DNA of 64,000 bases from Treponema socranskii subsp. paredis ATCC 35535. GTDB taxonomy: Bacteria; Spirochaetota; Spirochaetia; Treponematales; Treponemataceae. How positions within the stretch are numbered: position 1 is the stretch's first letter; every line of letters begins with the position of its first letter. The position numbers and the translations under genes were made by a program. The notes under the pieces were generated by a model that worked only from the letters and a program-made list of their open reading frames with translations, did no database searches and had not been told where the DNA came from. Shown here in pieces: positions 19,490 to 28,426 of the stretch. The stretch is taken from NCBI GenBank assembly GCA_000413015.1, contig KE332515.1:815232-879231 (forward strand), given 5' to 3'.

Positions 19490-21480
19490 TATATCTCGAC
19501 GTCGTTTTAAACGTGCCGATAAACCGATCGTTTACGTATTCGTATACGCCCGACGAAAAAGAAAAAGCTGAAATCGGAAAGAGAGTCGAAGTACCCTTCG
19601 GAAACAGAAAGCTTACGGGCTTTATTACAGGTATCAAAGATACAGCACCAGATGACGTACCGAAAGAAAAAATCCGCGCCGTACGGCGCATCGTAGACGA
19701 CGAGCCGCTTTTGACGAGCGAACTCTTTACGCTCGCAAAATGGATGGCCGATTACTATCTCTGCCCGCTCGGCGAAATCGTATCGGCGATGATTCCGTCG
19801 GGAAGACGCGAAACGGGTTCGGGAGGATTTTCGTTTGCCGACGACATTCCCTCAGGCGAAGCGCACAATCTTTCAGACGAACAGAGGCGGGCGGTTTCGG
19901 ATATCCTGTCGGCAAAGACAAAACACGCACGGTTCCACTACGTGTACGGATCTACAGGAAGCGGCAAAACGGAAGTGTTTTTGCGCGTCGCCGAAGACGT
20001 ACTCGCTCAAAACAAAGGCGTCATCTACCTTGTCCCCGAAATCGGCCTTACGCCGCAAGTGATACGCGCGGTGCGCGCCCGTTTCGGAAACACCGCCGCA
20101 GTCCTCCATTCCGGTCTTACGCAAAGCCGAAAGTTTTCCGAGTGGAAGCGCATCCTCCGAAAAGAAGCGCGCGTCGTCGTCGGAGCGCGGAGCGCGGTGT
20201 TCGCTCCGGTGCCGGATTTGGGGCTCATCATCATCGATGAAGAACACGACGCTTCCTACAAAAGCGGAACGACGCCGCGCTATCACGCGCGCCAAGTTGC
20301 GATGTACCGTGCATCGCGCAGCGCAATACCGCTCGTTATGGGAAGCGCGACGCCGTCGGTCGAATCGTGGCACCTCATGAACGAAGGAAGTCTCGTCCGT
20401 CACACGCTCACAAAGCGCCTTGCAGGAGGCGCCATGCCCGAAATCGCGCGCATCGATTTGACAAAGGAAAAACCGGACGGATGTCTTTCGCACACATTGA
20501 CAAAAGAGATCAGAATAACGCTCAATCTAAAAAAGCAGACGATACTCTTTTTAAATCGGCGCGGCTTTACCCATTTTTTCCGATGCGGCGACTGCGGCTA
20601 CGAAATGACGTGCAAAAATTGTTCCGTACCGATGACTTACCACAAAAGCGAGCGGCGGCTGCGCTGTCATTACTGCGGATGGTCGGTCGAACCGCCGGAA
20701 TCGTGTCCCGCATGCGGTTCGCTCAATATCGGCTATTCGGGATTCGGTACCGAATACATCGAAGCGGAAACAAAGGCTAAATTCCCGAATGCGAAGATCG
20801 TCCGGATCGATACGGACGCTTTGACAAAGCGGGGCGAACTCGAAGAAAAACTTTCGGCTTTCGGGCGCGGAGATTACGACATCATGCTCGGCACGCAGAT
20901 GGTCGCCAAGGGTCTCAACTTTCCGAATCTGCGTCTCGTCGGCATCGTACTTGCCGACACGGGACTGCATATGCCGGACTTCCGCGCTTCCGAGCGTACC
21001 TTTTCGCTTATCACGCAGGTCGCCGGCCGTGCCGGGCGTTTTTTCCCCGACGGAAAAGTGCTCGTACAAACGTACAATCCGTCGAGAGAACCCGTCGCGC
21101 TCGCCTGTGCCGGCAATACGGAAAAATTTTACGCGTACGAACTCGGGCAGCGAAAGCTTCTCGGCTTTCCGCCGTTCAGCCGTCTCATCCGCCTCGTCTT
21201 CCGCTCCGCCGATAAAAATGCCGCCGAAGAAACCGCAGCGGCGGGCGCGAAACTTCTCTCCGGCGAAGTAAAAAAAATGCGCTTCGAAAGCGCCGTTGAA
21301 ATACTCGGTCCCGCCGAATGCCCGATTTTAAAAATATCGCAAAACTACCGCTACCACTTGCTGCTTCGAGGAAGCGATATCCGCCCGCTGCAAAAAGCCG
21401 CAAGCGCTCTTCTTTTCGGCTACAGTCATCCGCAGACGGTCTACATCGAATGCGACGTCGATCCCGTTTCGCTTTTATAA
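19486..21480 (+). CDS. priA: Primosomal replication restart helicase PriA
   Basis: The 664-residue protein is a superfamily 2 helicase: Walker A YGSTGSGKTEVF near 160, DEEH box IIIDEEHDASYKS near 247, and later helicase motifs TQVAGRAGR near 508. Between them is the zinc-binding insertion with paired cysteines (CGDCGYEMTCKNC, CHYCGW, CPACG; about 367-410). PriA restarts collapsed replication forks by loading DnaB. Length is slightly shorter than E. coli PriA (732) and usual for other phyla. It overlaps the udg stop by four bases. Confidence 0.95.
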   Translation: MIYLDVVLNVPINRSFTYSYTPDEKEKAEIGKRVEVPFGNRKLTGFITGIKDTAPDDVPKEKIRAVRRIVDDEPLLTSELFTLAKWMADYYLCPLGEIVSAMIPSGRRETGSGGFSFADDIPSGEAHNLSDEQRRAVSDILSAKTKHARFHYVYGSTGSGKTEVFLRVAEDVLAQNKGVIYLVPEIGLTPQVIRAVRARFGNTAAVLHSGLTQSRKFSEWKRILRKEARVVVGARSAVFAPVPDLGLIIIDEEHDASYKSGTTPRYHARQVAMYRASRSAIPLVMGSATPSVESWHLMNEGSLVRHTLTKRLAGGAMPEIARIDLTKEKPDGCLSHTLTKEIRITLNLKKQTILFLNRRGFTHFFRCGDCGYEMTCKNCSVPMTYHKSERRLRCHYCGWSVEPPESCPACGSLNIGYSGFGTEYIEAETKAKFPNAKIVRIDTDALTKRGELEEKLSAFGRGDYDIMLGTQMVAKGLNFPNLRLVGIVLADTGLHMPDFRASERTFSLITQVAGRAGRFFPDGKVLVQTYNPSREPVALACAGNTEKFYAYELGQRKLLGFPPFSRLIRLVFRSADKNAAEETAAAGAKLLSGEVKKMRFESAVEILGPAECPILKISQNYRYHLLLRGSDIRPLQKAASALLFGYSHPQTVYIECDVDPVSLL

Positions 21481-21584
21481 GACGGCAGAGTGTAGGAACA
21501 GCGACAGTTCGGCTGCTTCGCGTTTCGTCTTTAATTATACGCTTCTTTTTCGTGTATACATTTCCGGTCGTTTTCGCCGTCTCG

Positions 21585-22376
21585 CTAAGCGTGCCGCCGC
21601 GTTCCGTCGAATTTGACTTCGTGTAAAAACAATCCCTGAGGAGGAGCGGTTATGCCTGCTTTTCTCCGATCTTTTTCTTCGATGATTTTTTTAAGCGCAT
21701 CATCGGGAGCTCCTTTTTTTTCGAGCTGTAAAAGCGTGCCGCAGATCGTGCGCACCATCTTCCATAAAAACGCATTCGCTTCTATTTCGAATACGACGAG
21801 GGAGCCGTACGTAAAGACTTGTTCGGAAAAAAAACGCGCACTCTTTATATAGCGATTCGTCGAAAGACTTTCGTCCCCCGAAGCGGCAAAAGACGCGCAG
21901 TCGAGTTCTCCCGAAAGGCATGCGGCAAGCTTATTGAGCTTTTGTAAATCGGGCATTCGGAAAAGCGGCCACACATAACGCGCAAGGTGCGCCGGAGGCG
22001 TGCCCGACGCGAACATACAATAGCGGTACACCCTGCTCGTCGCGCTGTAACGCGCGTTGAACTTTTCATCCGCACACGCGGCACTCATAACGCGCACGTC
22101 GGGAGGCAGCATATTATTGATTATTAAAGGATATTTTTCGATCGGGATCGAATCGATCGGAGAAAAAAAATTCGCCGCTTGAGAAAGCGCATGTACTCCG
22201 CTGTCGGTGCGCCCCGATCCGTAAAGCGTAATATGAGAGCCGTGCAGTTTTGCAAGCGCGTCTTCGAGGACTGCCTGCACCGTGCGTACGCTCTTTCCCG
22301 CATCGCTTCCGTCCTGCCGCTGCCATCCGCAAAAGTCGGTACCGTCATAGGAAAGGGTCAATACGATATTTCGCAT
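21585..22376 (-). CDS. truA: tRNA pseudouridine(38-40) synthase TruA
   Basis: The 263-residue protein has the catalytic-aspartate motif GSGRTDSGVHAL near residues 53-64, the N-terminal LSYDGTDFCGWQRQ and the C-terminal FLWKMVRTICGTL motif of TruA. It makes pseudouridine at positions 38-40 of the anticodon stem. It is the last gene of the run dxs-folP-cdaA-ybbR-acpS-DUF2225-truA, eight bases after the preceding stop. Confidence 0.95.
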   Translation of the reverse strand: MRNIVLTLSYDGTDFCGWQRQDGSDAGKSVRTVQAVLEDALAKLHGSHITLYGSGRTDSGVHALSQAANFFSPIDSIPIEKYPLIINNMLPPDVRVMSAACADEKFNARYSATSRVYRYCMFASGTPPAHLARYVWPLFRMPDLQKLNKLAACLSGELDCASFAASGDESLSTNRYIKSARFFSEQVFTYGSLVVFEIEANAFLWKMVRTICGTLLQLEKKGAPDDALKKIIEEKDRRKAGITAPPQGLFLHEVKFDGTRRHA

Positions 22377-22384
22377 CGGCTTCT

Positions 22385-23269
22385 CTAAATATTGTCGTCG
22401 CGCACTTCAGCCGAAAGCTTATCGTAGAGGTCGCGAGACTTTTCGAGCAGGGGACCCGGTTTCGCTTTCGAAGATTTTCCGAGACCGAAGATGCGTGCGA
22501 TCGCCGTTTTCGACTGGCTCAATTTTTTAAGGCGGAGCTGCTGATCGTCCGTTTGTCCGTATTTGTATTCGAGCAATCCGCACAGATAGATGACTCCGTC
22601 CCAGCCGTAATTTTTATCCATATCGGGACCGCAGTTTACGAGCATGGAACTTTTTTCAACGCGGTTCATTTCGTTTACAACCGCCTGCTCGTAAAAAAAA
22701 GTCGCCTTTTGATAAAATACTTTCGAAATATAATCGTAATTGTGGTCGGGACACTTTTCGTTCAATTCTCCGGTAAGCCACGCGAGACGCAGAGCAAGGA
22801 TCGCACGCTTCATCGTCGGAAGCATTTCGACGTTCGCGTCCTCGTAGGTAAGAAGCGCAAGATAATACATTGCGCAGCCGTCGAAAAGCGAGCGCCGGCG
22901 GTGCAGGTCGAAATACGGAAATACGGTGTTTACCGCTTTTCTCCTTTTTTCAGAAGCGGAATACATTCTTTCGACAGCATCTTTATTTTTAATATCTTTA
23001 AAATCGGACCACAGCATGGCCGTAAAGCAGTTCGGACACGCACCGATATCGTAGATAAGCGGATAAACGCGGCCGTACCGCTTCGACGGTTCGAAAATGC
23101 GGTGCAGTTCATCGGTGAGTTTTCCGGCTATCATCCTGCCCTGCCCCGAAAGCATGATTTCGCGGTCGAACTCTTTGTTGCACACGGGACACAGACATTT
23201 ATCCTTCGACCAATACGAAAGCGCGGTTTTCTTTTTGTCGGACTCTTTTTTTACACCTTGTATTGTCAT
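22385..23269 (-). CDS. DUF2225 family protein
   Basis: The 294-residue protein matches the DUF2225 pattern: two N-terminal zinc-ribbon-like cysteine pairs (CPVCNKEF near 27 and CPNCFTAM near 78) followed by an all-helical region with repeated aromatic and leucine positions, similar to TPR helices, and a basic C-terminus. Function is unknown; in Firmicutes and spirochetes the family is found with cell-division or stress genes. It begins 32 bases after acpS. Confidence 0.75.
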   Translation of the reverse strand: MTIQGVKKESDKKKTALSYWSKDKCLCPVCNKEFDREIMLSGQGRMIAGKLTDELHRIFEPSKRYGRVYPLIYDIGACPNCFTAMLWSDFKDIKNKDAVERMYSASEKRRKAVNTVFPYFDLHRRRSLFDGCAMYYLALLTYEDANVEMLPTMKRAILALRLAWLTGELNEKCPDHNYDYISKVFYQKATFFYEQAVVNEMNRVEKSSMLVNCGPDMDKNYGWDGVIYLCGLLEYKYGQTDDQQLRLKKLSQSKTAIARIFGLGKSSKAKPGPLLEKSRDLYDKLSAEVRDDNI

Positions 23270-23301
23270 ACTCCACCCTTTACGCGTGTCATAAAACGAT
23301 T

Positions 23302-23676
23302 TTACACTTCAATGACGACAAATGCAACGGCATATTCTTTTTCATGACTGAGCGATACGGATATCCGCGCGCCCTTTCCGCAGCGCATTTCGACGAGGGC
23401 ATCTGCGCGCCCTTCGAGATAAAGTTCGGGCTTGCCGTCTTCATTGTGTCCGACATAGATGTCTCCGAGCTGAAAGCCCGCGACGCCGGTTCCGAGCGCT
23501 TTCGAAAAAGCTTCTTTGACTGCAAAGCGCGATGCGTAGTGTTCCTGCAGTTTTTGGCGGGAACCGGAAGTTTTTATCTCTCGTTTATTGAAAAAGCGCT
23601 CGATCAAATCGGGGTTTTCGACCCATTTCGCAAAGCGGCGCACATCGGCAATATCGGTTCCGATGCCGTAGATCAT
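23302..23676 (-). CDS. acpS: Holo-[acyl-carrier-protein] synthase AcpS
   Basis: The 124-residue protein has the AcpS signature GIGTDIADVRRF at residues 4-15, with the Mg-binding aspartate, and FAVKEAFSKALGTG near 52-65 with the catalytic glutamate and lysine. It transfers phosphopantetheine from CoA to acyl carrier protein. The ATG overlaps the ybbR stop (ATGA, 23673-23676), so translation is coupled. Confidence 0.95.
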   Translation of the reverse strand: MIYGIGTDIADVRRFAKWVENPDLIERFFNKREIKTSGSRQKLQEHYASRFAVKEAFSKALGTGVAGFQLGDIYVGHNEDGKPELYLEGRADALVEMRCGKGARISVSLSHEKEYAVAFVVIEV

Positions 23677-24650
23677 CGGTTTTCCGCTCCGAGGTCGGCT
23701 TTGTCTTCGCTCCGTGCGCTTATCGCAACGCTCACCGTTTCCGCACTTTGATTTTCGATTTGAAAATACGACGGCAGCGTAATATACACGGGCAAATCGT
23801 AGGTACCTGTTTTATAGATCGCGCTGCAGTCGACGTATACGGCGCCGGCCGAAAGTTCATAATCTTCAAGCGTCGGCACAGTCCCCTTCACGTCGAAACT
23901 TATCTTCGGCGCTTCTCCCTCGGCTTCAAGCGATTCCGATAAAAACAAGAGCCGTACCGGTACGTCGGTAAACTTTTTTACGAGTTCTTTTTCGGCAAGT
24001 TCAATCCGTACCGTATAGGATTTCGCAGGATTGATCGCCAACAGCGAATTGATATTTTGCAGCGACGTTTCAAACGTTTTCGATGCGGAAAGAGAGGTCA
24101 CTTCGATCGCGGACGTATACACTTGCTTCGTTTCGTCGACCGCTCTGCGAGGCCCCACAATTTCGACCGTCGCAGGTTCCACCGACATTTTCGTAACGGC
24201 ATAGCCGTGCTGTACTTCGCCCGAAAGAGAAGGCGCGACCGAAACGTATTTCAATGTTTTTTCTTCGAGGCGCATGGACACCGATTCGGGATTCAATTTT
24301 ATTTCAAAGGGATCCATGAGCAAAAGCTTCGGCGACAGATGCACGGACACGGGAACCGAAAAACTTCCTTCCTTTTCATACTTCGTCAAATCGATCGTCG
24401 CCGAAAAATCGCTTTGCAGCGTTTCCGCGATATTTTCCGCCGTCGAGCGCACCGTTATGCGCACGTATTCGGGATAATCGCTCATCGGATACATACCGCC
24501 GTCGGCGACAAGCTTTAACGGAACGGTGTACGTTTTCCTGTCGAGGAGAGAAGTGATATGCACGAGGTACAACCCGAGCGCGAGGCCGAAGCAGATCACT
24601 TTTGCCGGCCAATTTTCCATAATCTTTTCAAACAGCCGCTTTACTTTCAT
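23673..24650 (-). CDS. ybbR: YbbR-domain protein, CdaR-like
   Basis: The 325-residue protein has one N-terminal membrane segment (VICFGLALGLYLVHI, about 18-32) and then a run of YbbR-like beta domains of about 80 residues each on the outer side of the membrane. In other bacteria the homologue CdaR, encoded next to cdaA, modulates its diadenylate cyclase. The start overlaps the end of cdaA by 23 bases. Confidence 0.85.
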   Translation of the reverse strand: MKVKRLFEKIMENWPAKVICFGLALGLYLVHITSLLDRKTYTVPLKLVADGGMYPMSDYPEYVRITVRSTAENIAETLQSDFSATIDLTKYEKEGSFSVPVSVHLSPKLLLMDPFEIKLNPESVSMRLEEKTLKYVSVAPSLSGEVQHGYAVTKMSVEPATVEIVGPRRAVDETKQVYTSAIEVTSLSASKTFETSLQNINSLLAINPAKSYTVRIELAEKELVKKFTDVPVRLLFLSESLEAEGEAPKISFDVKGTVPTLEDYELSAGAVYVDCSAIYKTGTYDLPVYITLPSYFQIENQSAETVSVAISARSEDKADLGAENR

Positions 24651-25443
24651 CTATCGTATCCTCTACCTGATATGCATCGGGCGTAATTTCAAGAAGGTTT
24701 TCGAGAATCTTCGTCAGCTCGGTAATCGTCAAATCGTAGTGCAGCTTCGAATCGTATGCGAGGCTTATCGCTCCGGATTCTTCCGACACGACGAGCACGA
24801 CGGCGTCGGAAACTTCGGAAAGACCGAGAGCCGCGCGGTGACGCGTACCGAAAGTTTTTTTAATATCGTACTGTTCGCTCAGCGGCAAAAAGCAGCCCGC
24901 CGCGAGGAGCTTTCCGCCGAGCACAAAACACGCACCGTCGTGCAAAGGAGTATCCATACCGAAGATCGTCACGAGCAGGCTCGATGAAAGGTCGGCGTTG
25001 AGCTTTGTACCGGTATTGAGGATATCGTCCATCTTCGTGTGCCGTTCGAATACGACGAGCATGCCGCGTTTTTGCTTCGACAATATCTCCGCCGCGATCA
25101 AAACCGAATCGACGTAAGTGTGCTTTGAACGGCTGCCGAAAGCGAACCATCTGCTCTGCCCGAGTTTTAAAAAGAGTTTTCGCATTTCGGGCTGAAACAC
25201 GATCGCAAAGGCGATGAGAAGCCCCGGCCCCATAACGGTCAATATCCACTGCAGCGTGTCCAAATGCAAAAAAATGGAAGCGGCATAGGCCGCGCCGACG
25301 ATGACGGCGGCGCGGATGATCTGCATGCCGTTCGTTTTGACGATGAGTTCGTACGCTTTATACAGGATAAAGGTGAGGATGCCGATGTCGAGGATGAGCC
25401 GGATATAATCGTATGCCGCACGCAAACTGTCCAACGCTTTCAA
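24628..25443 (-). CDS. cdaA: Diadenylate cyclase CdaA
   Basis: The 271-residue protein has three N-terminal membrane segments (about 15-80) and a DisA_N cyclase domain with both catalytic motifs, LHDGACFV near 168 and GTRHRAALG near 203. It condenses two ATP into cyclic di-AMP at the inner membrane, a signal for osmolyte and cell-wall control. The start codon is TTG, placed six bases after GGAGG; no ATG lies nearby in frame, so the weak start is probably real. It is encoded directly before its modulator ybbR. Confidence 0.93.
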   Translation of the reverse strand: MKALDSLRAAYDYIRLILDIGILTFILYKAYELIVKTNGMQIIRAAVIVGAAYAASIFLHLDTLQWILTVMGPGLLIAFAIVFQPEMRKLFLKLGQSRWFAFGSRSKHTYVDSVLIAAEILSKQKRGMLVVFERHTKMDDILNTGTKLNADLSSSLLVTIFGMDTPLHDGACFVLGGKLLAAGCFLPLSEQYDIKKTFGTRHRAALGLSEVSDAVVLVVSEESGAISLAYDSKLHYDLTITELTKILENLLEITPDAYQVEDTIDESKAAV

Positions 25444-25470
25444 TGTAATCCTCCGTTACAATATAAAAAC

Positions 25471-26289
25471 TTAATCGACCAATGCTTTCATCACGCGAAG
25501 CGAATCGAGCGCCGCTCCGACGTCGTGTACGCGCACGACAGAAGCACCTCTCATGACGGCGATCATATTTGCCGCAATCGTACCGCAGAGCCGATCTTCG
25601 GCGTCTTTCCCCGTCATCTCGCCGATGCAGGTTTTCCGCGACAGCGCCATGAGCACGGGATACGTACCGCCGCAAAGCTTTCCGCAATTTTTAATAAGAA
25701 TGCGGTTCGCTTCGAAATCTTTGCCGAAACCGATTCCCGGATCGACGATGATTTTATTCGGTTCGATGCCTCGTGAAAGAGCATACGAAACGCGCGAAGC
25801 AAGATATGCGTCCACTTCCCGAAATACATCGCGGTACGACGTATTGTTTTGCATTATAGCAGGAATCCCGCGTTTGTGCATCAGTATGACGGGGATCCCC
25901 TTTTCGGCGGCAAAGGATGCGATGTCCTCATCGTCTTCGAGAGCGGAAACGTCGTTTAAGATATCCGCGCCTTCCGAAACAGCCGCTTCGATCACTTCCT
26001 TTTTCCGCGTATCGACCGAAATCGCTACGGCCGAAACGGATCGAATCTTTTTGATCACCGGAATGATGCGCCGTATCTCTTCTTCCGCCGACACGTATGC
26101 CGCCCCCGGCCTCGTCGATTCCCCGCCTATGTCGATGATGTCGGCTCCTTCATCGATGAGTTTCAGTGCAAGGTTTTCGTCTCCTCTGCTCCCTTCCCAA
26201 AACGAATCGGGCGTCGCGTTTACGATGCCCATGACAAAGGCGGACATTTCCGTTTTAATAATTCTGTCTTTGAGAAAAAGCGTTTTCAC
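25471..26289 (-). CDS. folP: Dihydropteroate synthase
   Basis: The protein has the DHPS signatures MGIVNATPDSFWEG near residue 20 and DIIDIGGESTRPGA near 48, and a late GIGFGKDFEANRIL. It joins p-aminobenzoate to the pterin pyrophosphate in folate synthesis. I choose the GTG at 26289, 13 bases after the dxs stop, because AAAGGGG lies just before it and the resulting 272 residues fit the family. The longest open frame starts at 26418, but that would add 43 residues inside dxs. Confidence 0.9.
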   Translation of the reverse strand: MKTLFLKDRIIKTEMSAFVMGIVNATPDSFWEGSRGDENLALKLIDEGADIIDIGGESTRPGAAYVSAEEEIRRIIPVIKKIRSVSAVAISVDTRKKEVIEAAVSEGADILNDVSALEDDEDIASFAAEKGIPVILMHKRGIPAIMQNNTSYRDVFREVDAYLASRVSYALSRGIEPNKIIVDPGIGFGKDFEANRILIKNCGKLCGGTYPVLMALSRKTCIGEMTGKDAEDRLCGTIAANMIAVMRGASVVRVHDVGAALDSLRVMKALVD

Positions 26290-26302
26290 CGGCCGCACCC
26301 CT

Positions 26303-28219
26303 TTAGGCGTTTCGACTTTCGGCAAGACGCAGGGCTGAAAGCGCGATATCTTCGCTCGACATGTGCGCATCCCGGCAGATTTCGGATCGCGTTCCCTGCG
26401 GATAAAATCGATCTTCAAAGGCTTTTAGAGCGACAAGCCGCATACCGCTCTTTACCAAAACCCCTTCGAGGTACGACGCGATGCCGCCGGTCAAAACTCC
26501 GTCTTCTACGATGACCGCTCCGTCGTAAGAAGAAGCGATACGCGCAAAATACTCTTCGTCTATCGGCTTAATAAAACGGAGCGCGTAGATATCGGCGTAT
26601 ATGCCCTTCATCAAAAGCGATCGCGCCGCGACGAGCGTTTCCGCGTATATCCCGCCCGTACACACAAAGAGCATACGGAAAAAAGTTCCCGCTTTTTTTT
26701 CTTCGAAGTATGCCGTTTGCAAAGGCGCGATATCCGCTGCCGAAACGATGACGCCCCGCCCCTCTTCGATCGGAAAAGAAAAAGATGCCTGCTCCGACGG
26801 ACAGGTAAGCTTCGGATACCGGATCACCGTCGCACCGTCGGACTCGACGGCAAAAGCAAGACAGCGCTTTAAATCTTCGGCACTCGCGGGGCAAAGAATG
26901 CGAAGATGCGGAATCGGGCGCAAAAGAGCGATATCGAACAAGCCCTGATGCGTCTCCCCGTCTCCCGGAACGGCGCCCGCACGGTCGAGTATAAAAACGG
27001 CATGAACGTCCTGCAGCGCGATATCGTGAATCATCTGATCGATCGCCCGCTGCATAAAGGTCGAATAGATGCACACGACCGGCACGAGACCGCCCCGCGC
27101 GAGAGCGCCCGCAAAAGTGACGGCATGTTCTTCGGCGATGCCGACGTCGAAAAAGCGGTTCGGATAACGGCGTGCAAAAGCGTTCAAGCCGGTGCCCTTT
27201 GCCATGGCGGCCGTCACGGCGACGATCTTTTCATTCTTTTCGGCAAGCGAAATGAGGGCGCCGCTGAACGATTCGGTAAAACTCAATTCATCGAATTTTT
27301 CGACCGTGCCGTCTGATATGAGAAAGGGACCGATGCCGTGAAAGCGTTCGGGATTGTCTTCGGCAGGACTGTAGCCCTTGCCCTTTTTCGTTACGACGTG
27401 GACGACGACCGGACGCGGAAGTTTTTCCACGCGGCGGAACACCTTTTCAAGCGTTTGTTCGTCGTGACCGTCCAAAGGGCCTACGTATTCGAACCCCAAA
27501 TCGACAAACAAATTGTTCGTCAAAAACATACCCTTGAGGGCGCGCTTAAAACGGAACGCGAGTTTTTCAAGTTTTTTGTTAAAATACGGCACGCGGTCGA
27601 TAAAGCGGTCGATTTTATAGCGGACGGTTTGATACTGAGCGGACATCGTCATCCGCGAAAGATAGCGCGAAATGGATCCCGTATTGTGATCGATCGACAT
27701 CTGATTGTCGTTAAGCACGACGATGAGATTTTTTGCAAGCTGTCCCGCGTGCGACAGCGCTTCGAAAGCCATGCCTCCCGTAAGCGCTCCGTCGCCGATA
27801 ACCGCGACGACCTTTCCGCCTTTGTTTTGAATATCACGGGAAACGAGGAGACCGAGTGCCGAAGAAATCGACGTGGACGCGTGGCCGGCGCTGAAAAAAT
27901 CGTGCTCGCTTTCGTCTTTCCTCGTAAATCCCGAAAGACCGCCCGAAAGACGGAGCGTACCGAACGAAGCGTAGCGCCCTGTCAGCAATTTGTGCGCGTA
28001 GCATTGATGACTCACGTCCCACACGATCGCGTCTTCGGGACTCGAAAACACGCGGTGCAGCGCAATCGTAAGTTCCACGACGCCGAGATTGCTCGCGAGG
28101 TGACCGCCGTTTTTGCCGACGACTTCGATAATCGTTTTTCTGATTTCACGTGCGAGAACGGGAAGCTCGGATGACGGAAGTTTTTTAATATCTTGAGGGG
28201 AACGTATGCCGGAAAGAAT
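26303..28219 (-). CDS. dxs: 1-deoxy-D-xylulose-5-phosphate synthase, probable ATT start
   Basis: The protein is Dxs of about 638 residues, first enzyme of the methylerythritol phosphate route to isoprenoids. It shows the thiamine diphosphate motif GDGALTGGMAFEAL, ending in LNDNQMSI, and the catalytic glutamate in AEEHAVTFAGALA. The first ATG/GTG/TTG in frame is the GTG at 28078, but conserved Dxs sequence clearly continues upstream of it (RSPQDIKKLPSSELPVLA, then GGHLASNLGVVELT). The frame closes at a TAA near 28240. Between the two lies GGAGG (28229-28233), and nine bases after it an ATT codon (28219-28217). I therefore place the start at ATT; an ACG one codon earlier is the alternative. A frameshift error is a third possibility. 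Confidence 0.85.
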   Translation of the reverse strand: MLSGIRSPQDIKKLPSSELPVLAREIRKTIIEVVGKNGGHLASNLGVVELTIALHRVFSSPEDAIVWDVSHQCYAHKLLTGRYASFGTLRLSGGLSGFTRKDESEHDFFSAGHASTSISSALGLLVSRDIQNKGGKVVAVIGDGALTGGMAFEALSHAGQLAKNLIVVLNDNQMSIDHNTGSISRYLSRMTMSAQYQTVRYKIDRFIDRVPYFNKKLEKLAFRFKRALKGMFLTNNLFVDLGFEYVGPLDGHDEQTLEKVFRRVEKLPRPVVVHVVTKKGKGYSPAEDNPERFHGIGPFLISDGTVEKFDELSFTESFSGALISLAEKNEKIVAVTAAMAKGTGLNAFARRYPNRFFDVGIAEEHAVTFAGALARGGLVPVVCIYSTFMQRAIDQMIHDIALQDVHAVFILDRAGAVPGDGETHQGLFDIALLRPIPHLRILCPASAEDLKRCLAFAVESDGATVIRYPKLTCPSEQASFSFPIEEGRGVIVSAADIAPLQTAYFEEKKAGTFFRMLFVCTGGIYAETLVAARSLLMKGIYADIYALRFIKPIDEEYFARIASSYDGAVIVEDGVLTGGIASYLEGVLVKSGMRLVALKAFEDRFYPQGTRSEICRDAHMSSEDIALSALRLAESRNA

Positions 28220-28245
28220 CGTAAAAAACCTCCGTAATTACAAAC

Positions 28246-28282
28246 AAAAAAGACCGCGGCGGTTACACGAACACACGCGGCC
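28246..28282 (-). terminator. Intrinsic terminator between the bS22-like gene and dxs
   Basis: On the minus strand GGCCGCG pairs with CGCGGTC (one G-U) and is followed by six T residues. It ends only 12 bases before the dxs Shine-Dalgarno sequence. Either dxs relies on readthrough of this hairpin or it has an unrecognised promoter within it. Confidence 0.7.
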
Positions 28283-28304
28283 TATTCAAAAACGTAAGCA
28301 AAAA

Positions 28305-28394
28305 TCACTTGCTCTTGTGTCTGTTTTTCCTGAGCATCTTTTTTCGCTTATGTGTCGCCATCTTTTGACGCTTTCTTTTTTTTCCGCAGGGCAC
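28305..28394 (-). CDS. bS22/AURKAIP1-like small ribosomal protein
   Basis: A 29-residue, extremely basic reading frame starts with GTG seven bases after AAGGAG and ends with TGA at 28305. It contains KKRKRQKMATHKRKKMLRKN, which fits the AURKAIP1/COX24 pattern seen in actinobacterial bS22 (KKRRKRM followed by KKKHRKLLR). bS22 is a tiny protein of the small ribosomal subunit. The gene has its own promoter (28427-28455) and terminator (28246-28282), lies between rpoZ and dxs, and is short enough to be missed by most gene callers. The family assignment is from pattern memory. Confidence 0.75.
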   Translation of the reverse strand: MPCGKKRKRQKMATHKRKKMLRKNRHKSK

Positions 28395-28426
28395 AACATT
28401 ACTCCTTACATCGAATAGTGTTTTCC

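Noticed and set aside
22250-23347. A 365-codon plus-strand frame opposite truA and the DUF2225 gene
   Set aside because: Antisense to recognisable genes, without protein-like features.
26290-26418. N-terminal extension of folP from an ATG at 26418
   Set aside because: It would overlap dxs by over 110 bases and gives an atypical leader; the GTG at 26289 with AAAGGGG fits the family length.
26303-28078. dxs starting at GTG 28078
   Set aside because: Conserved Dxs residues precede this codon by 47 positions, so a start there would remove a needed part of the enzyme.
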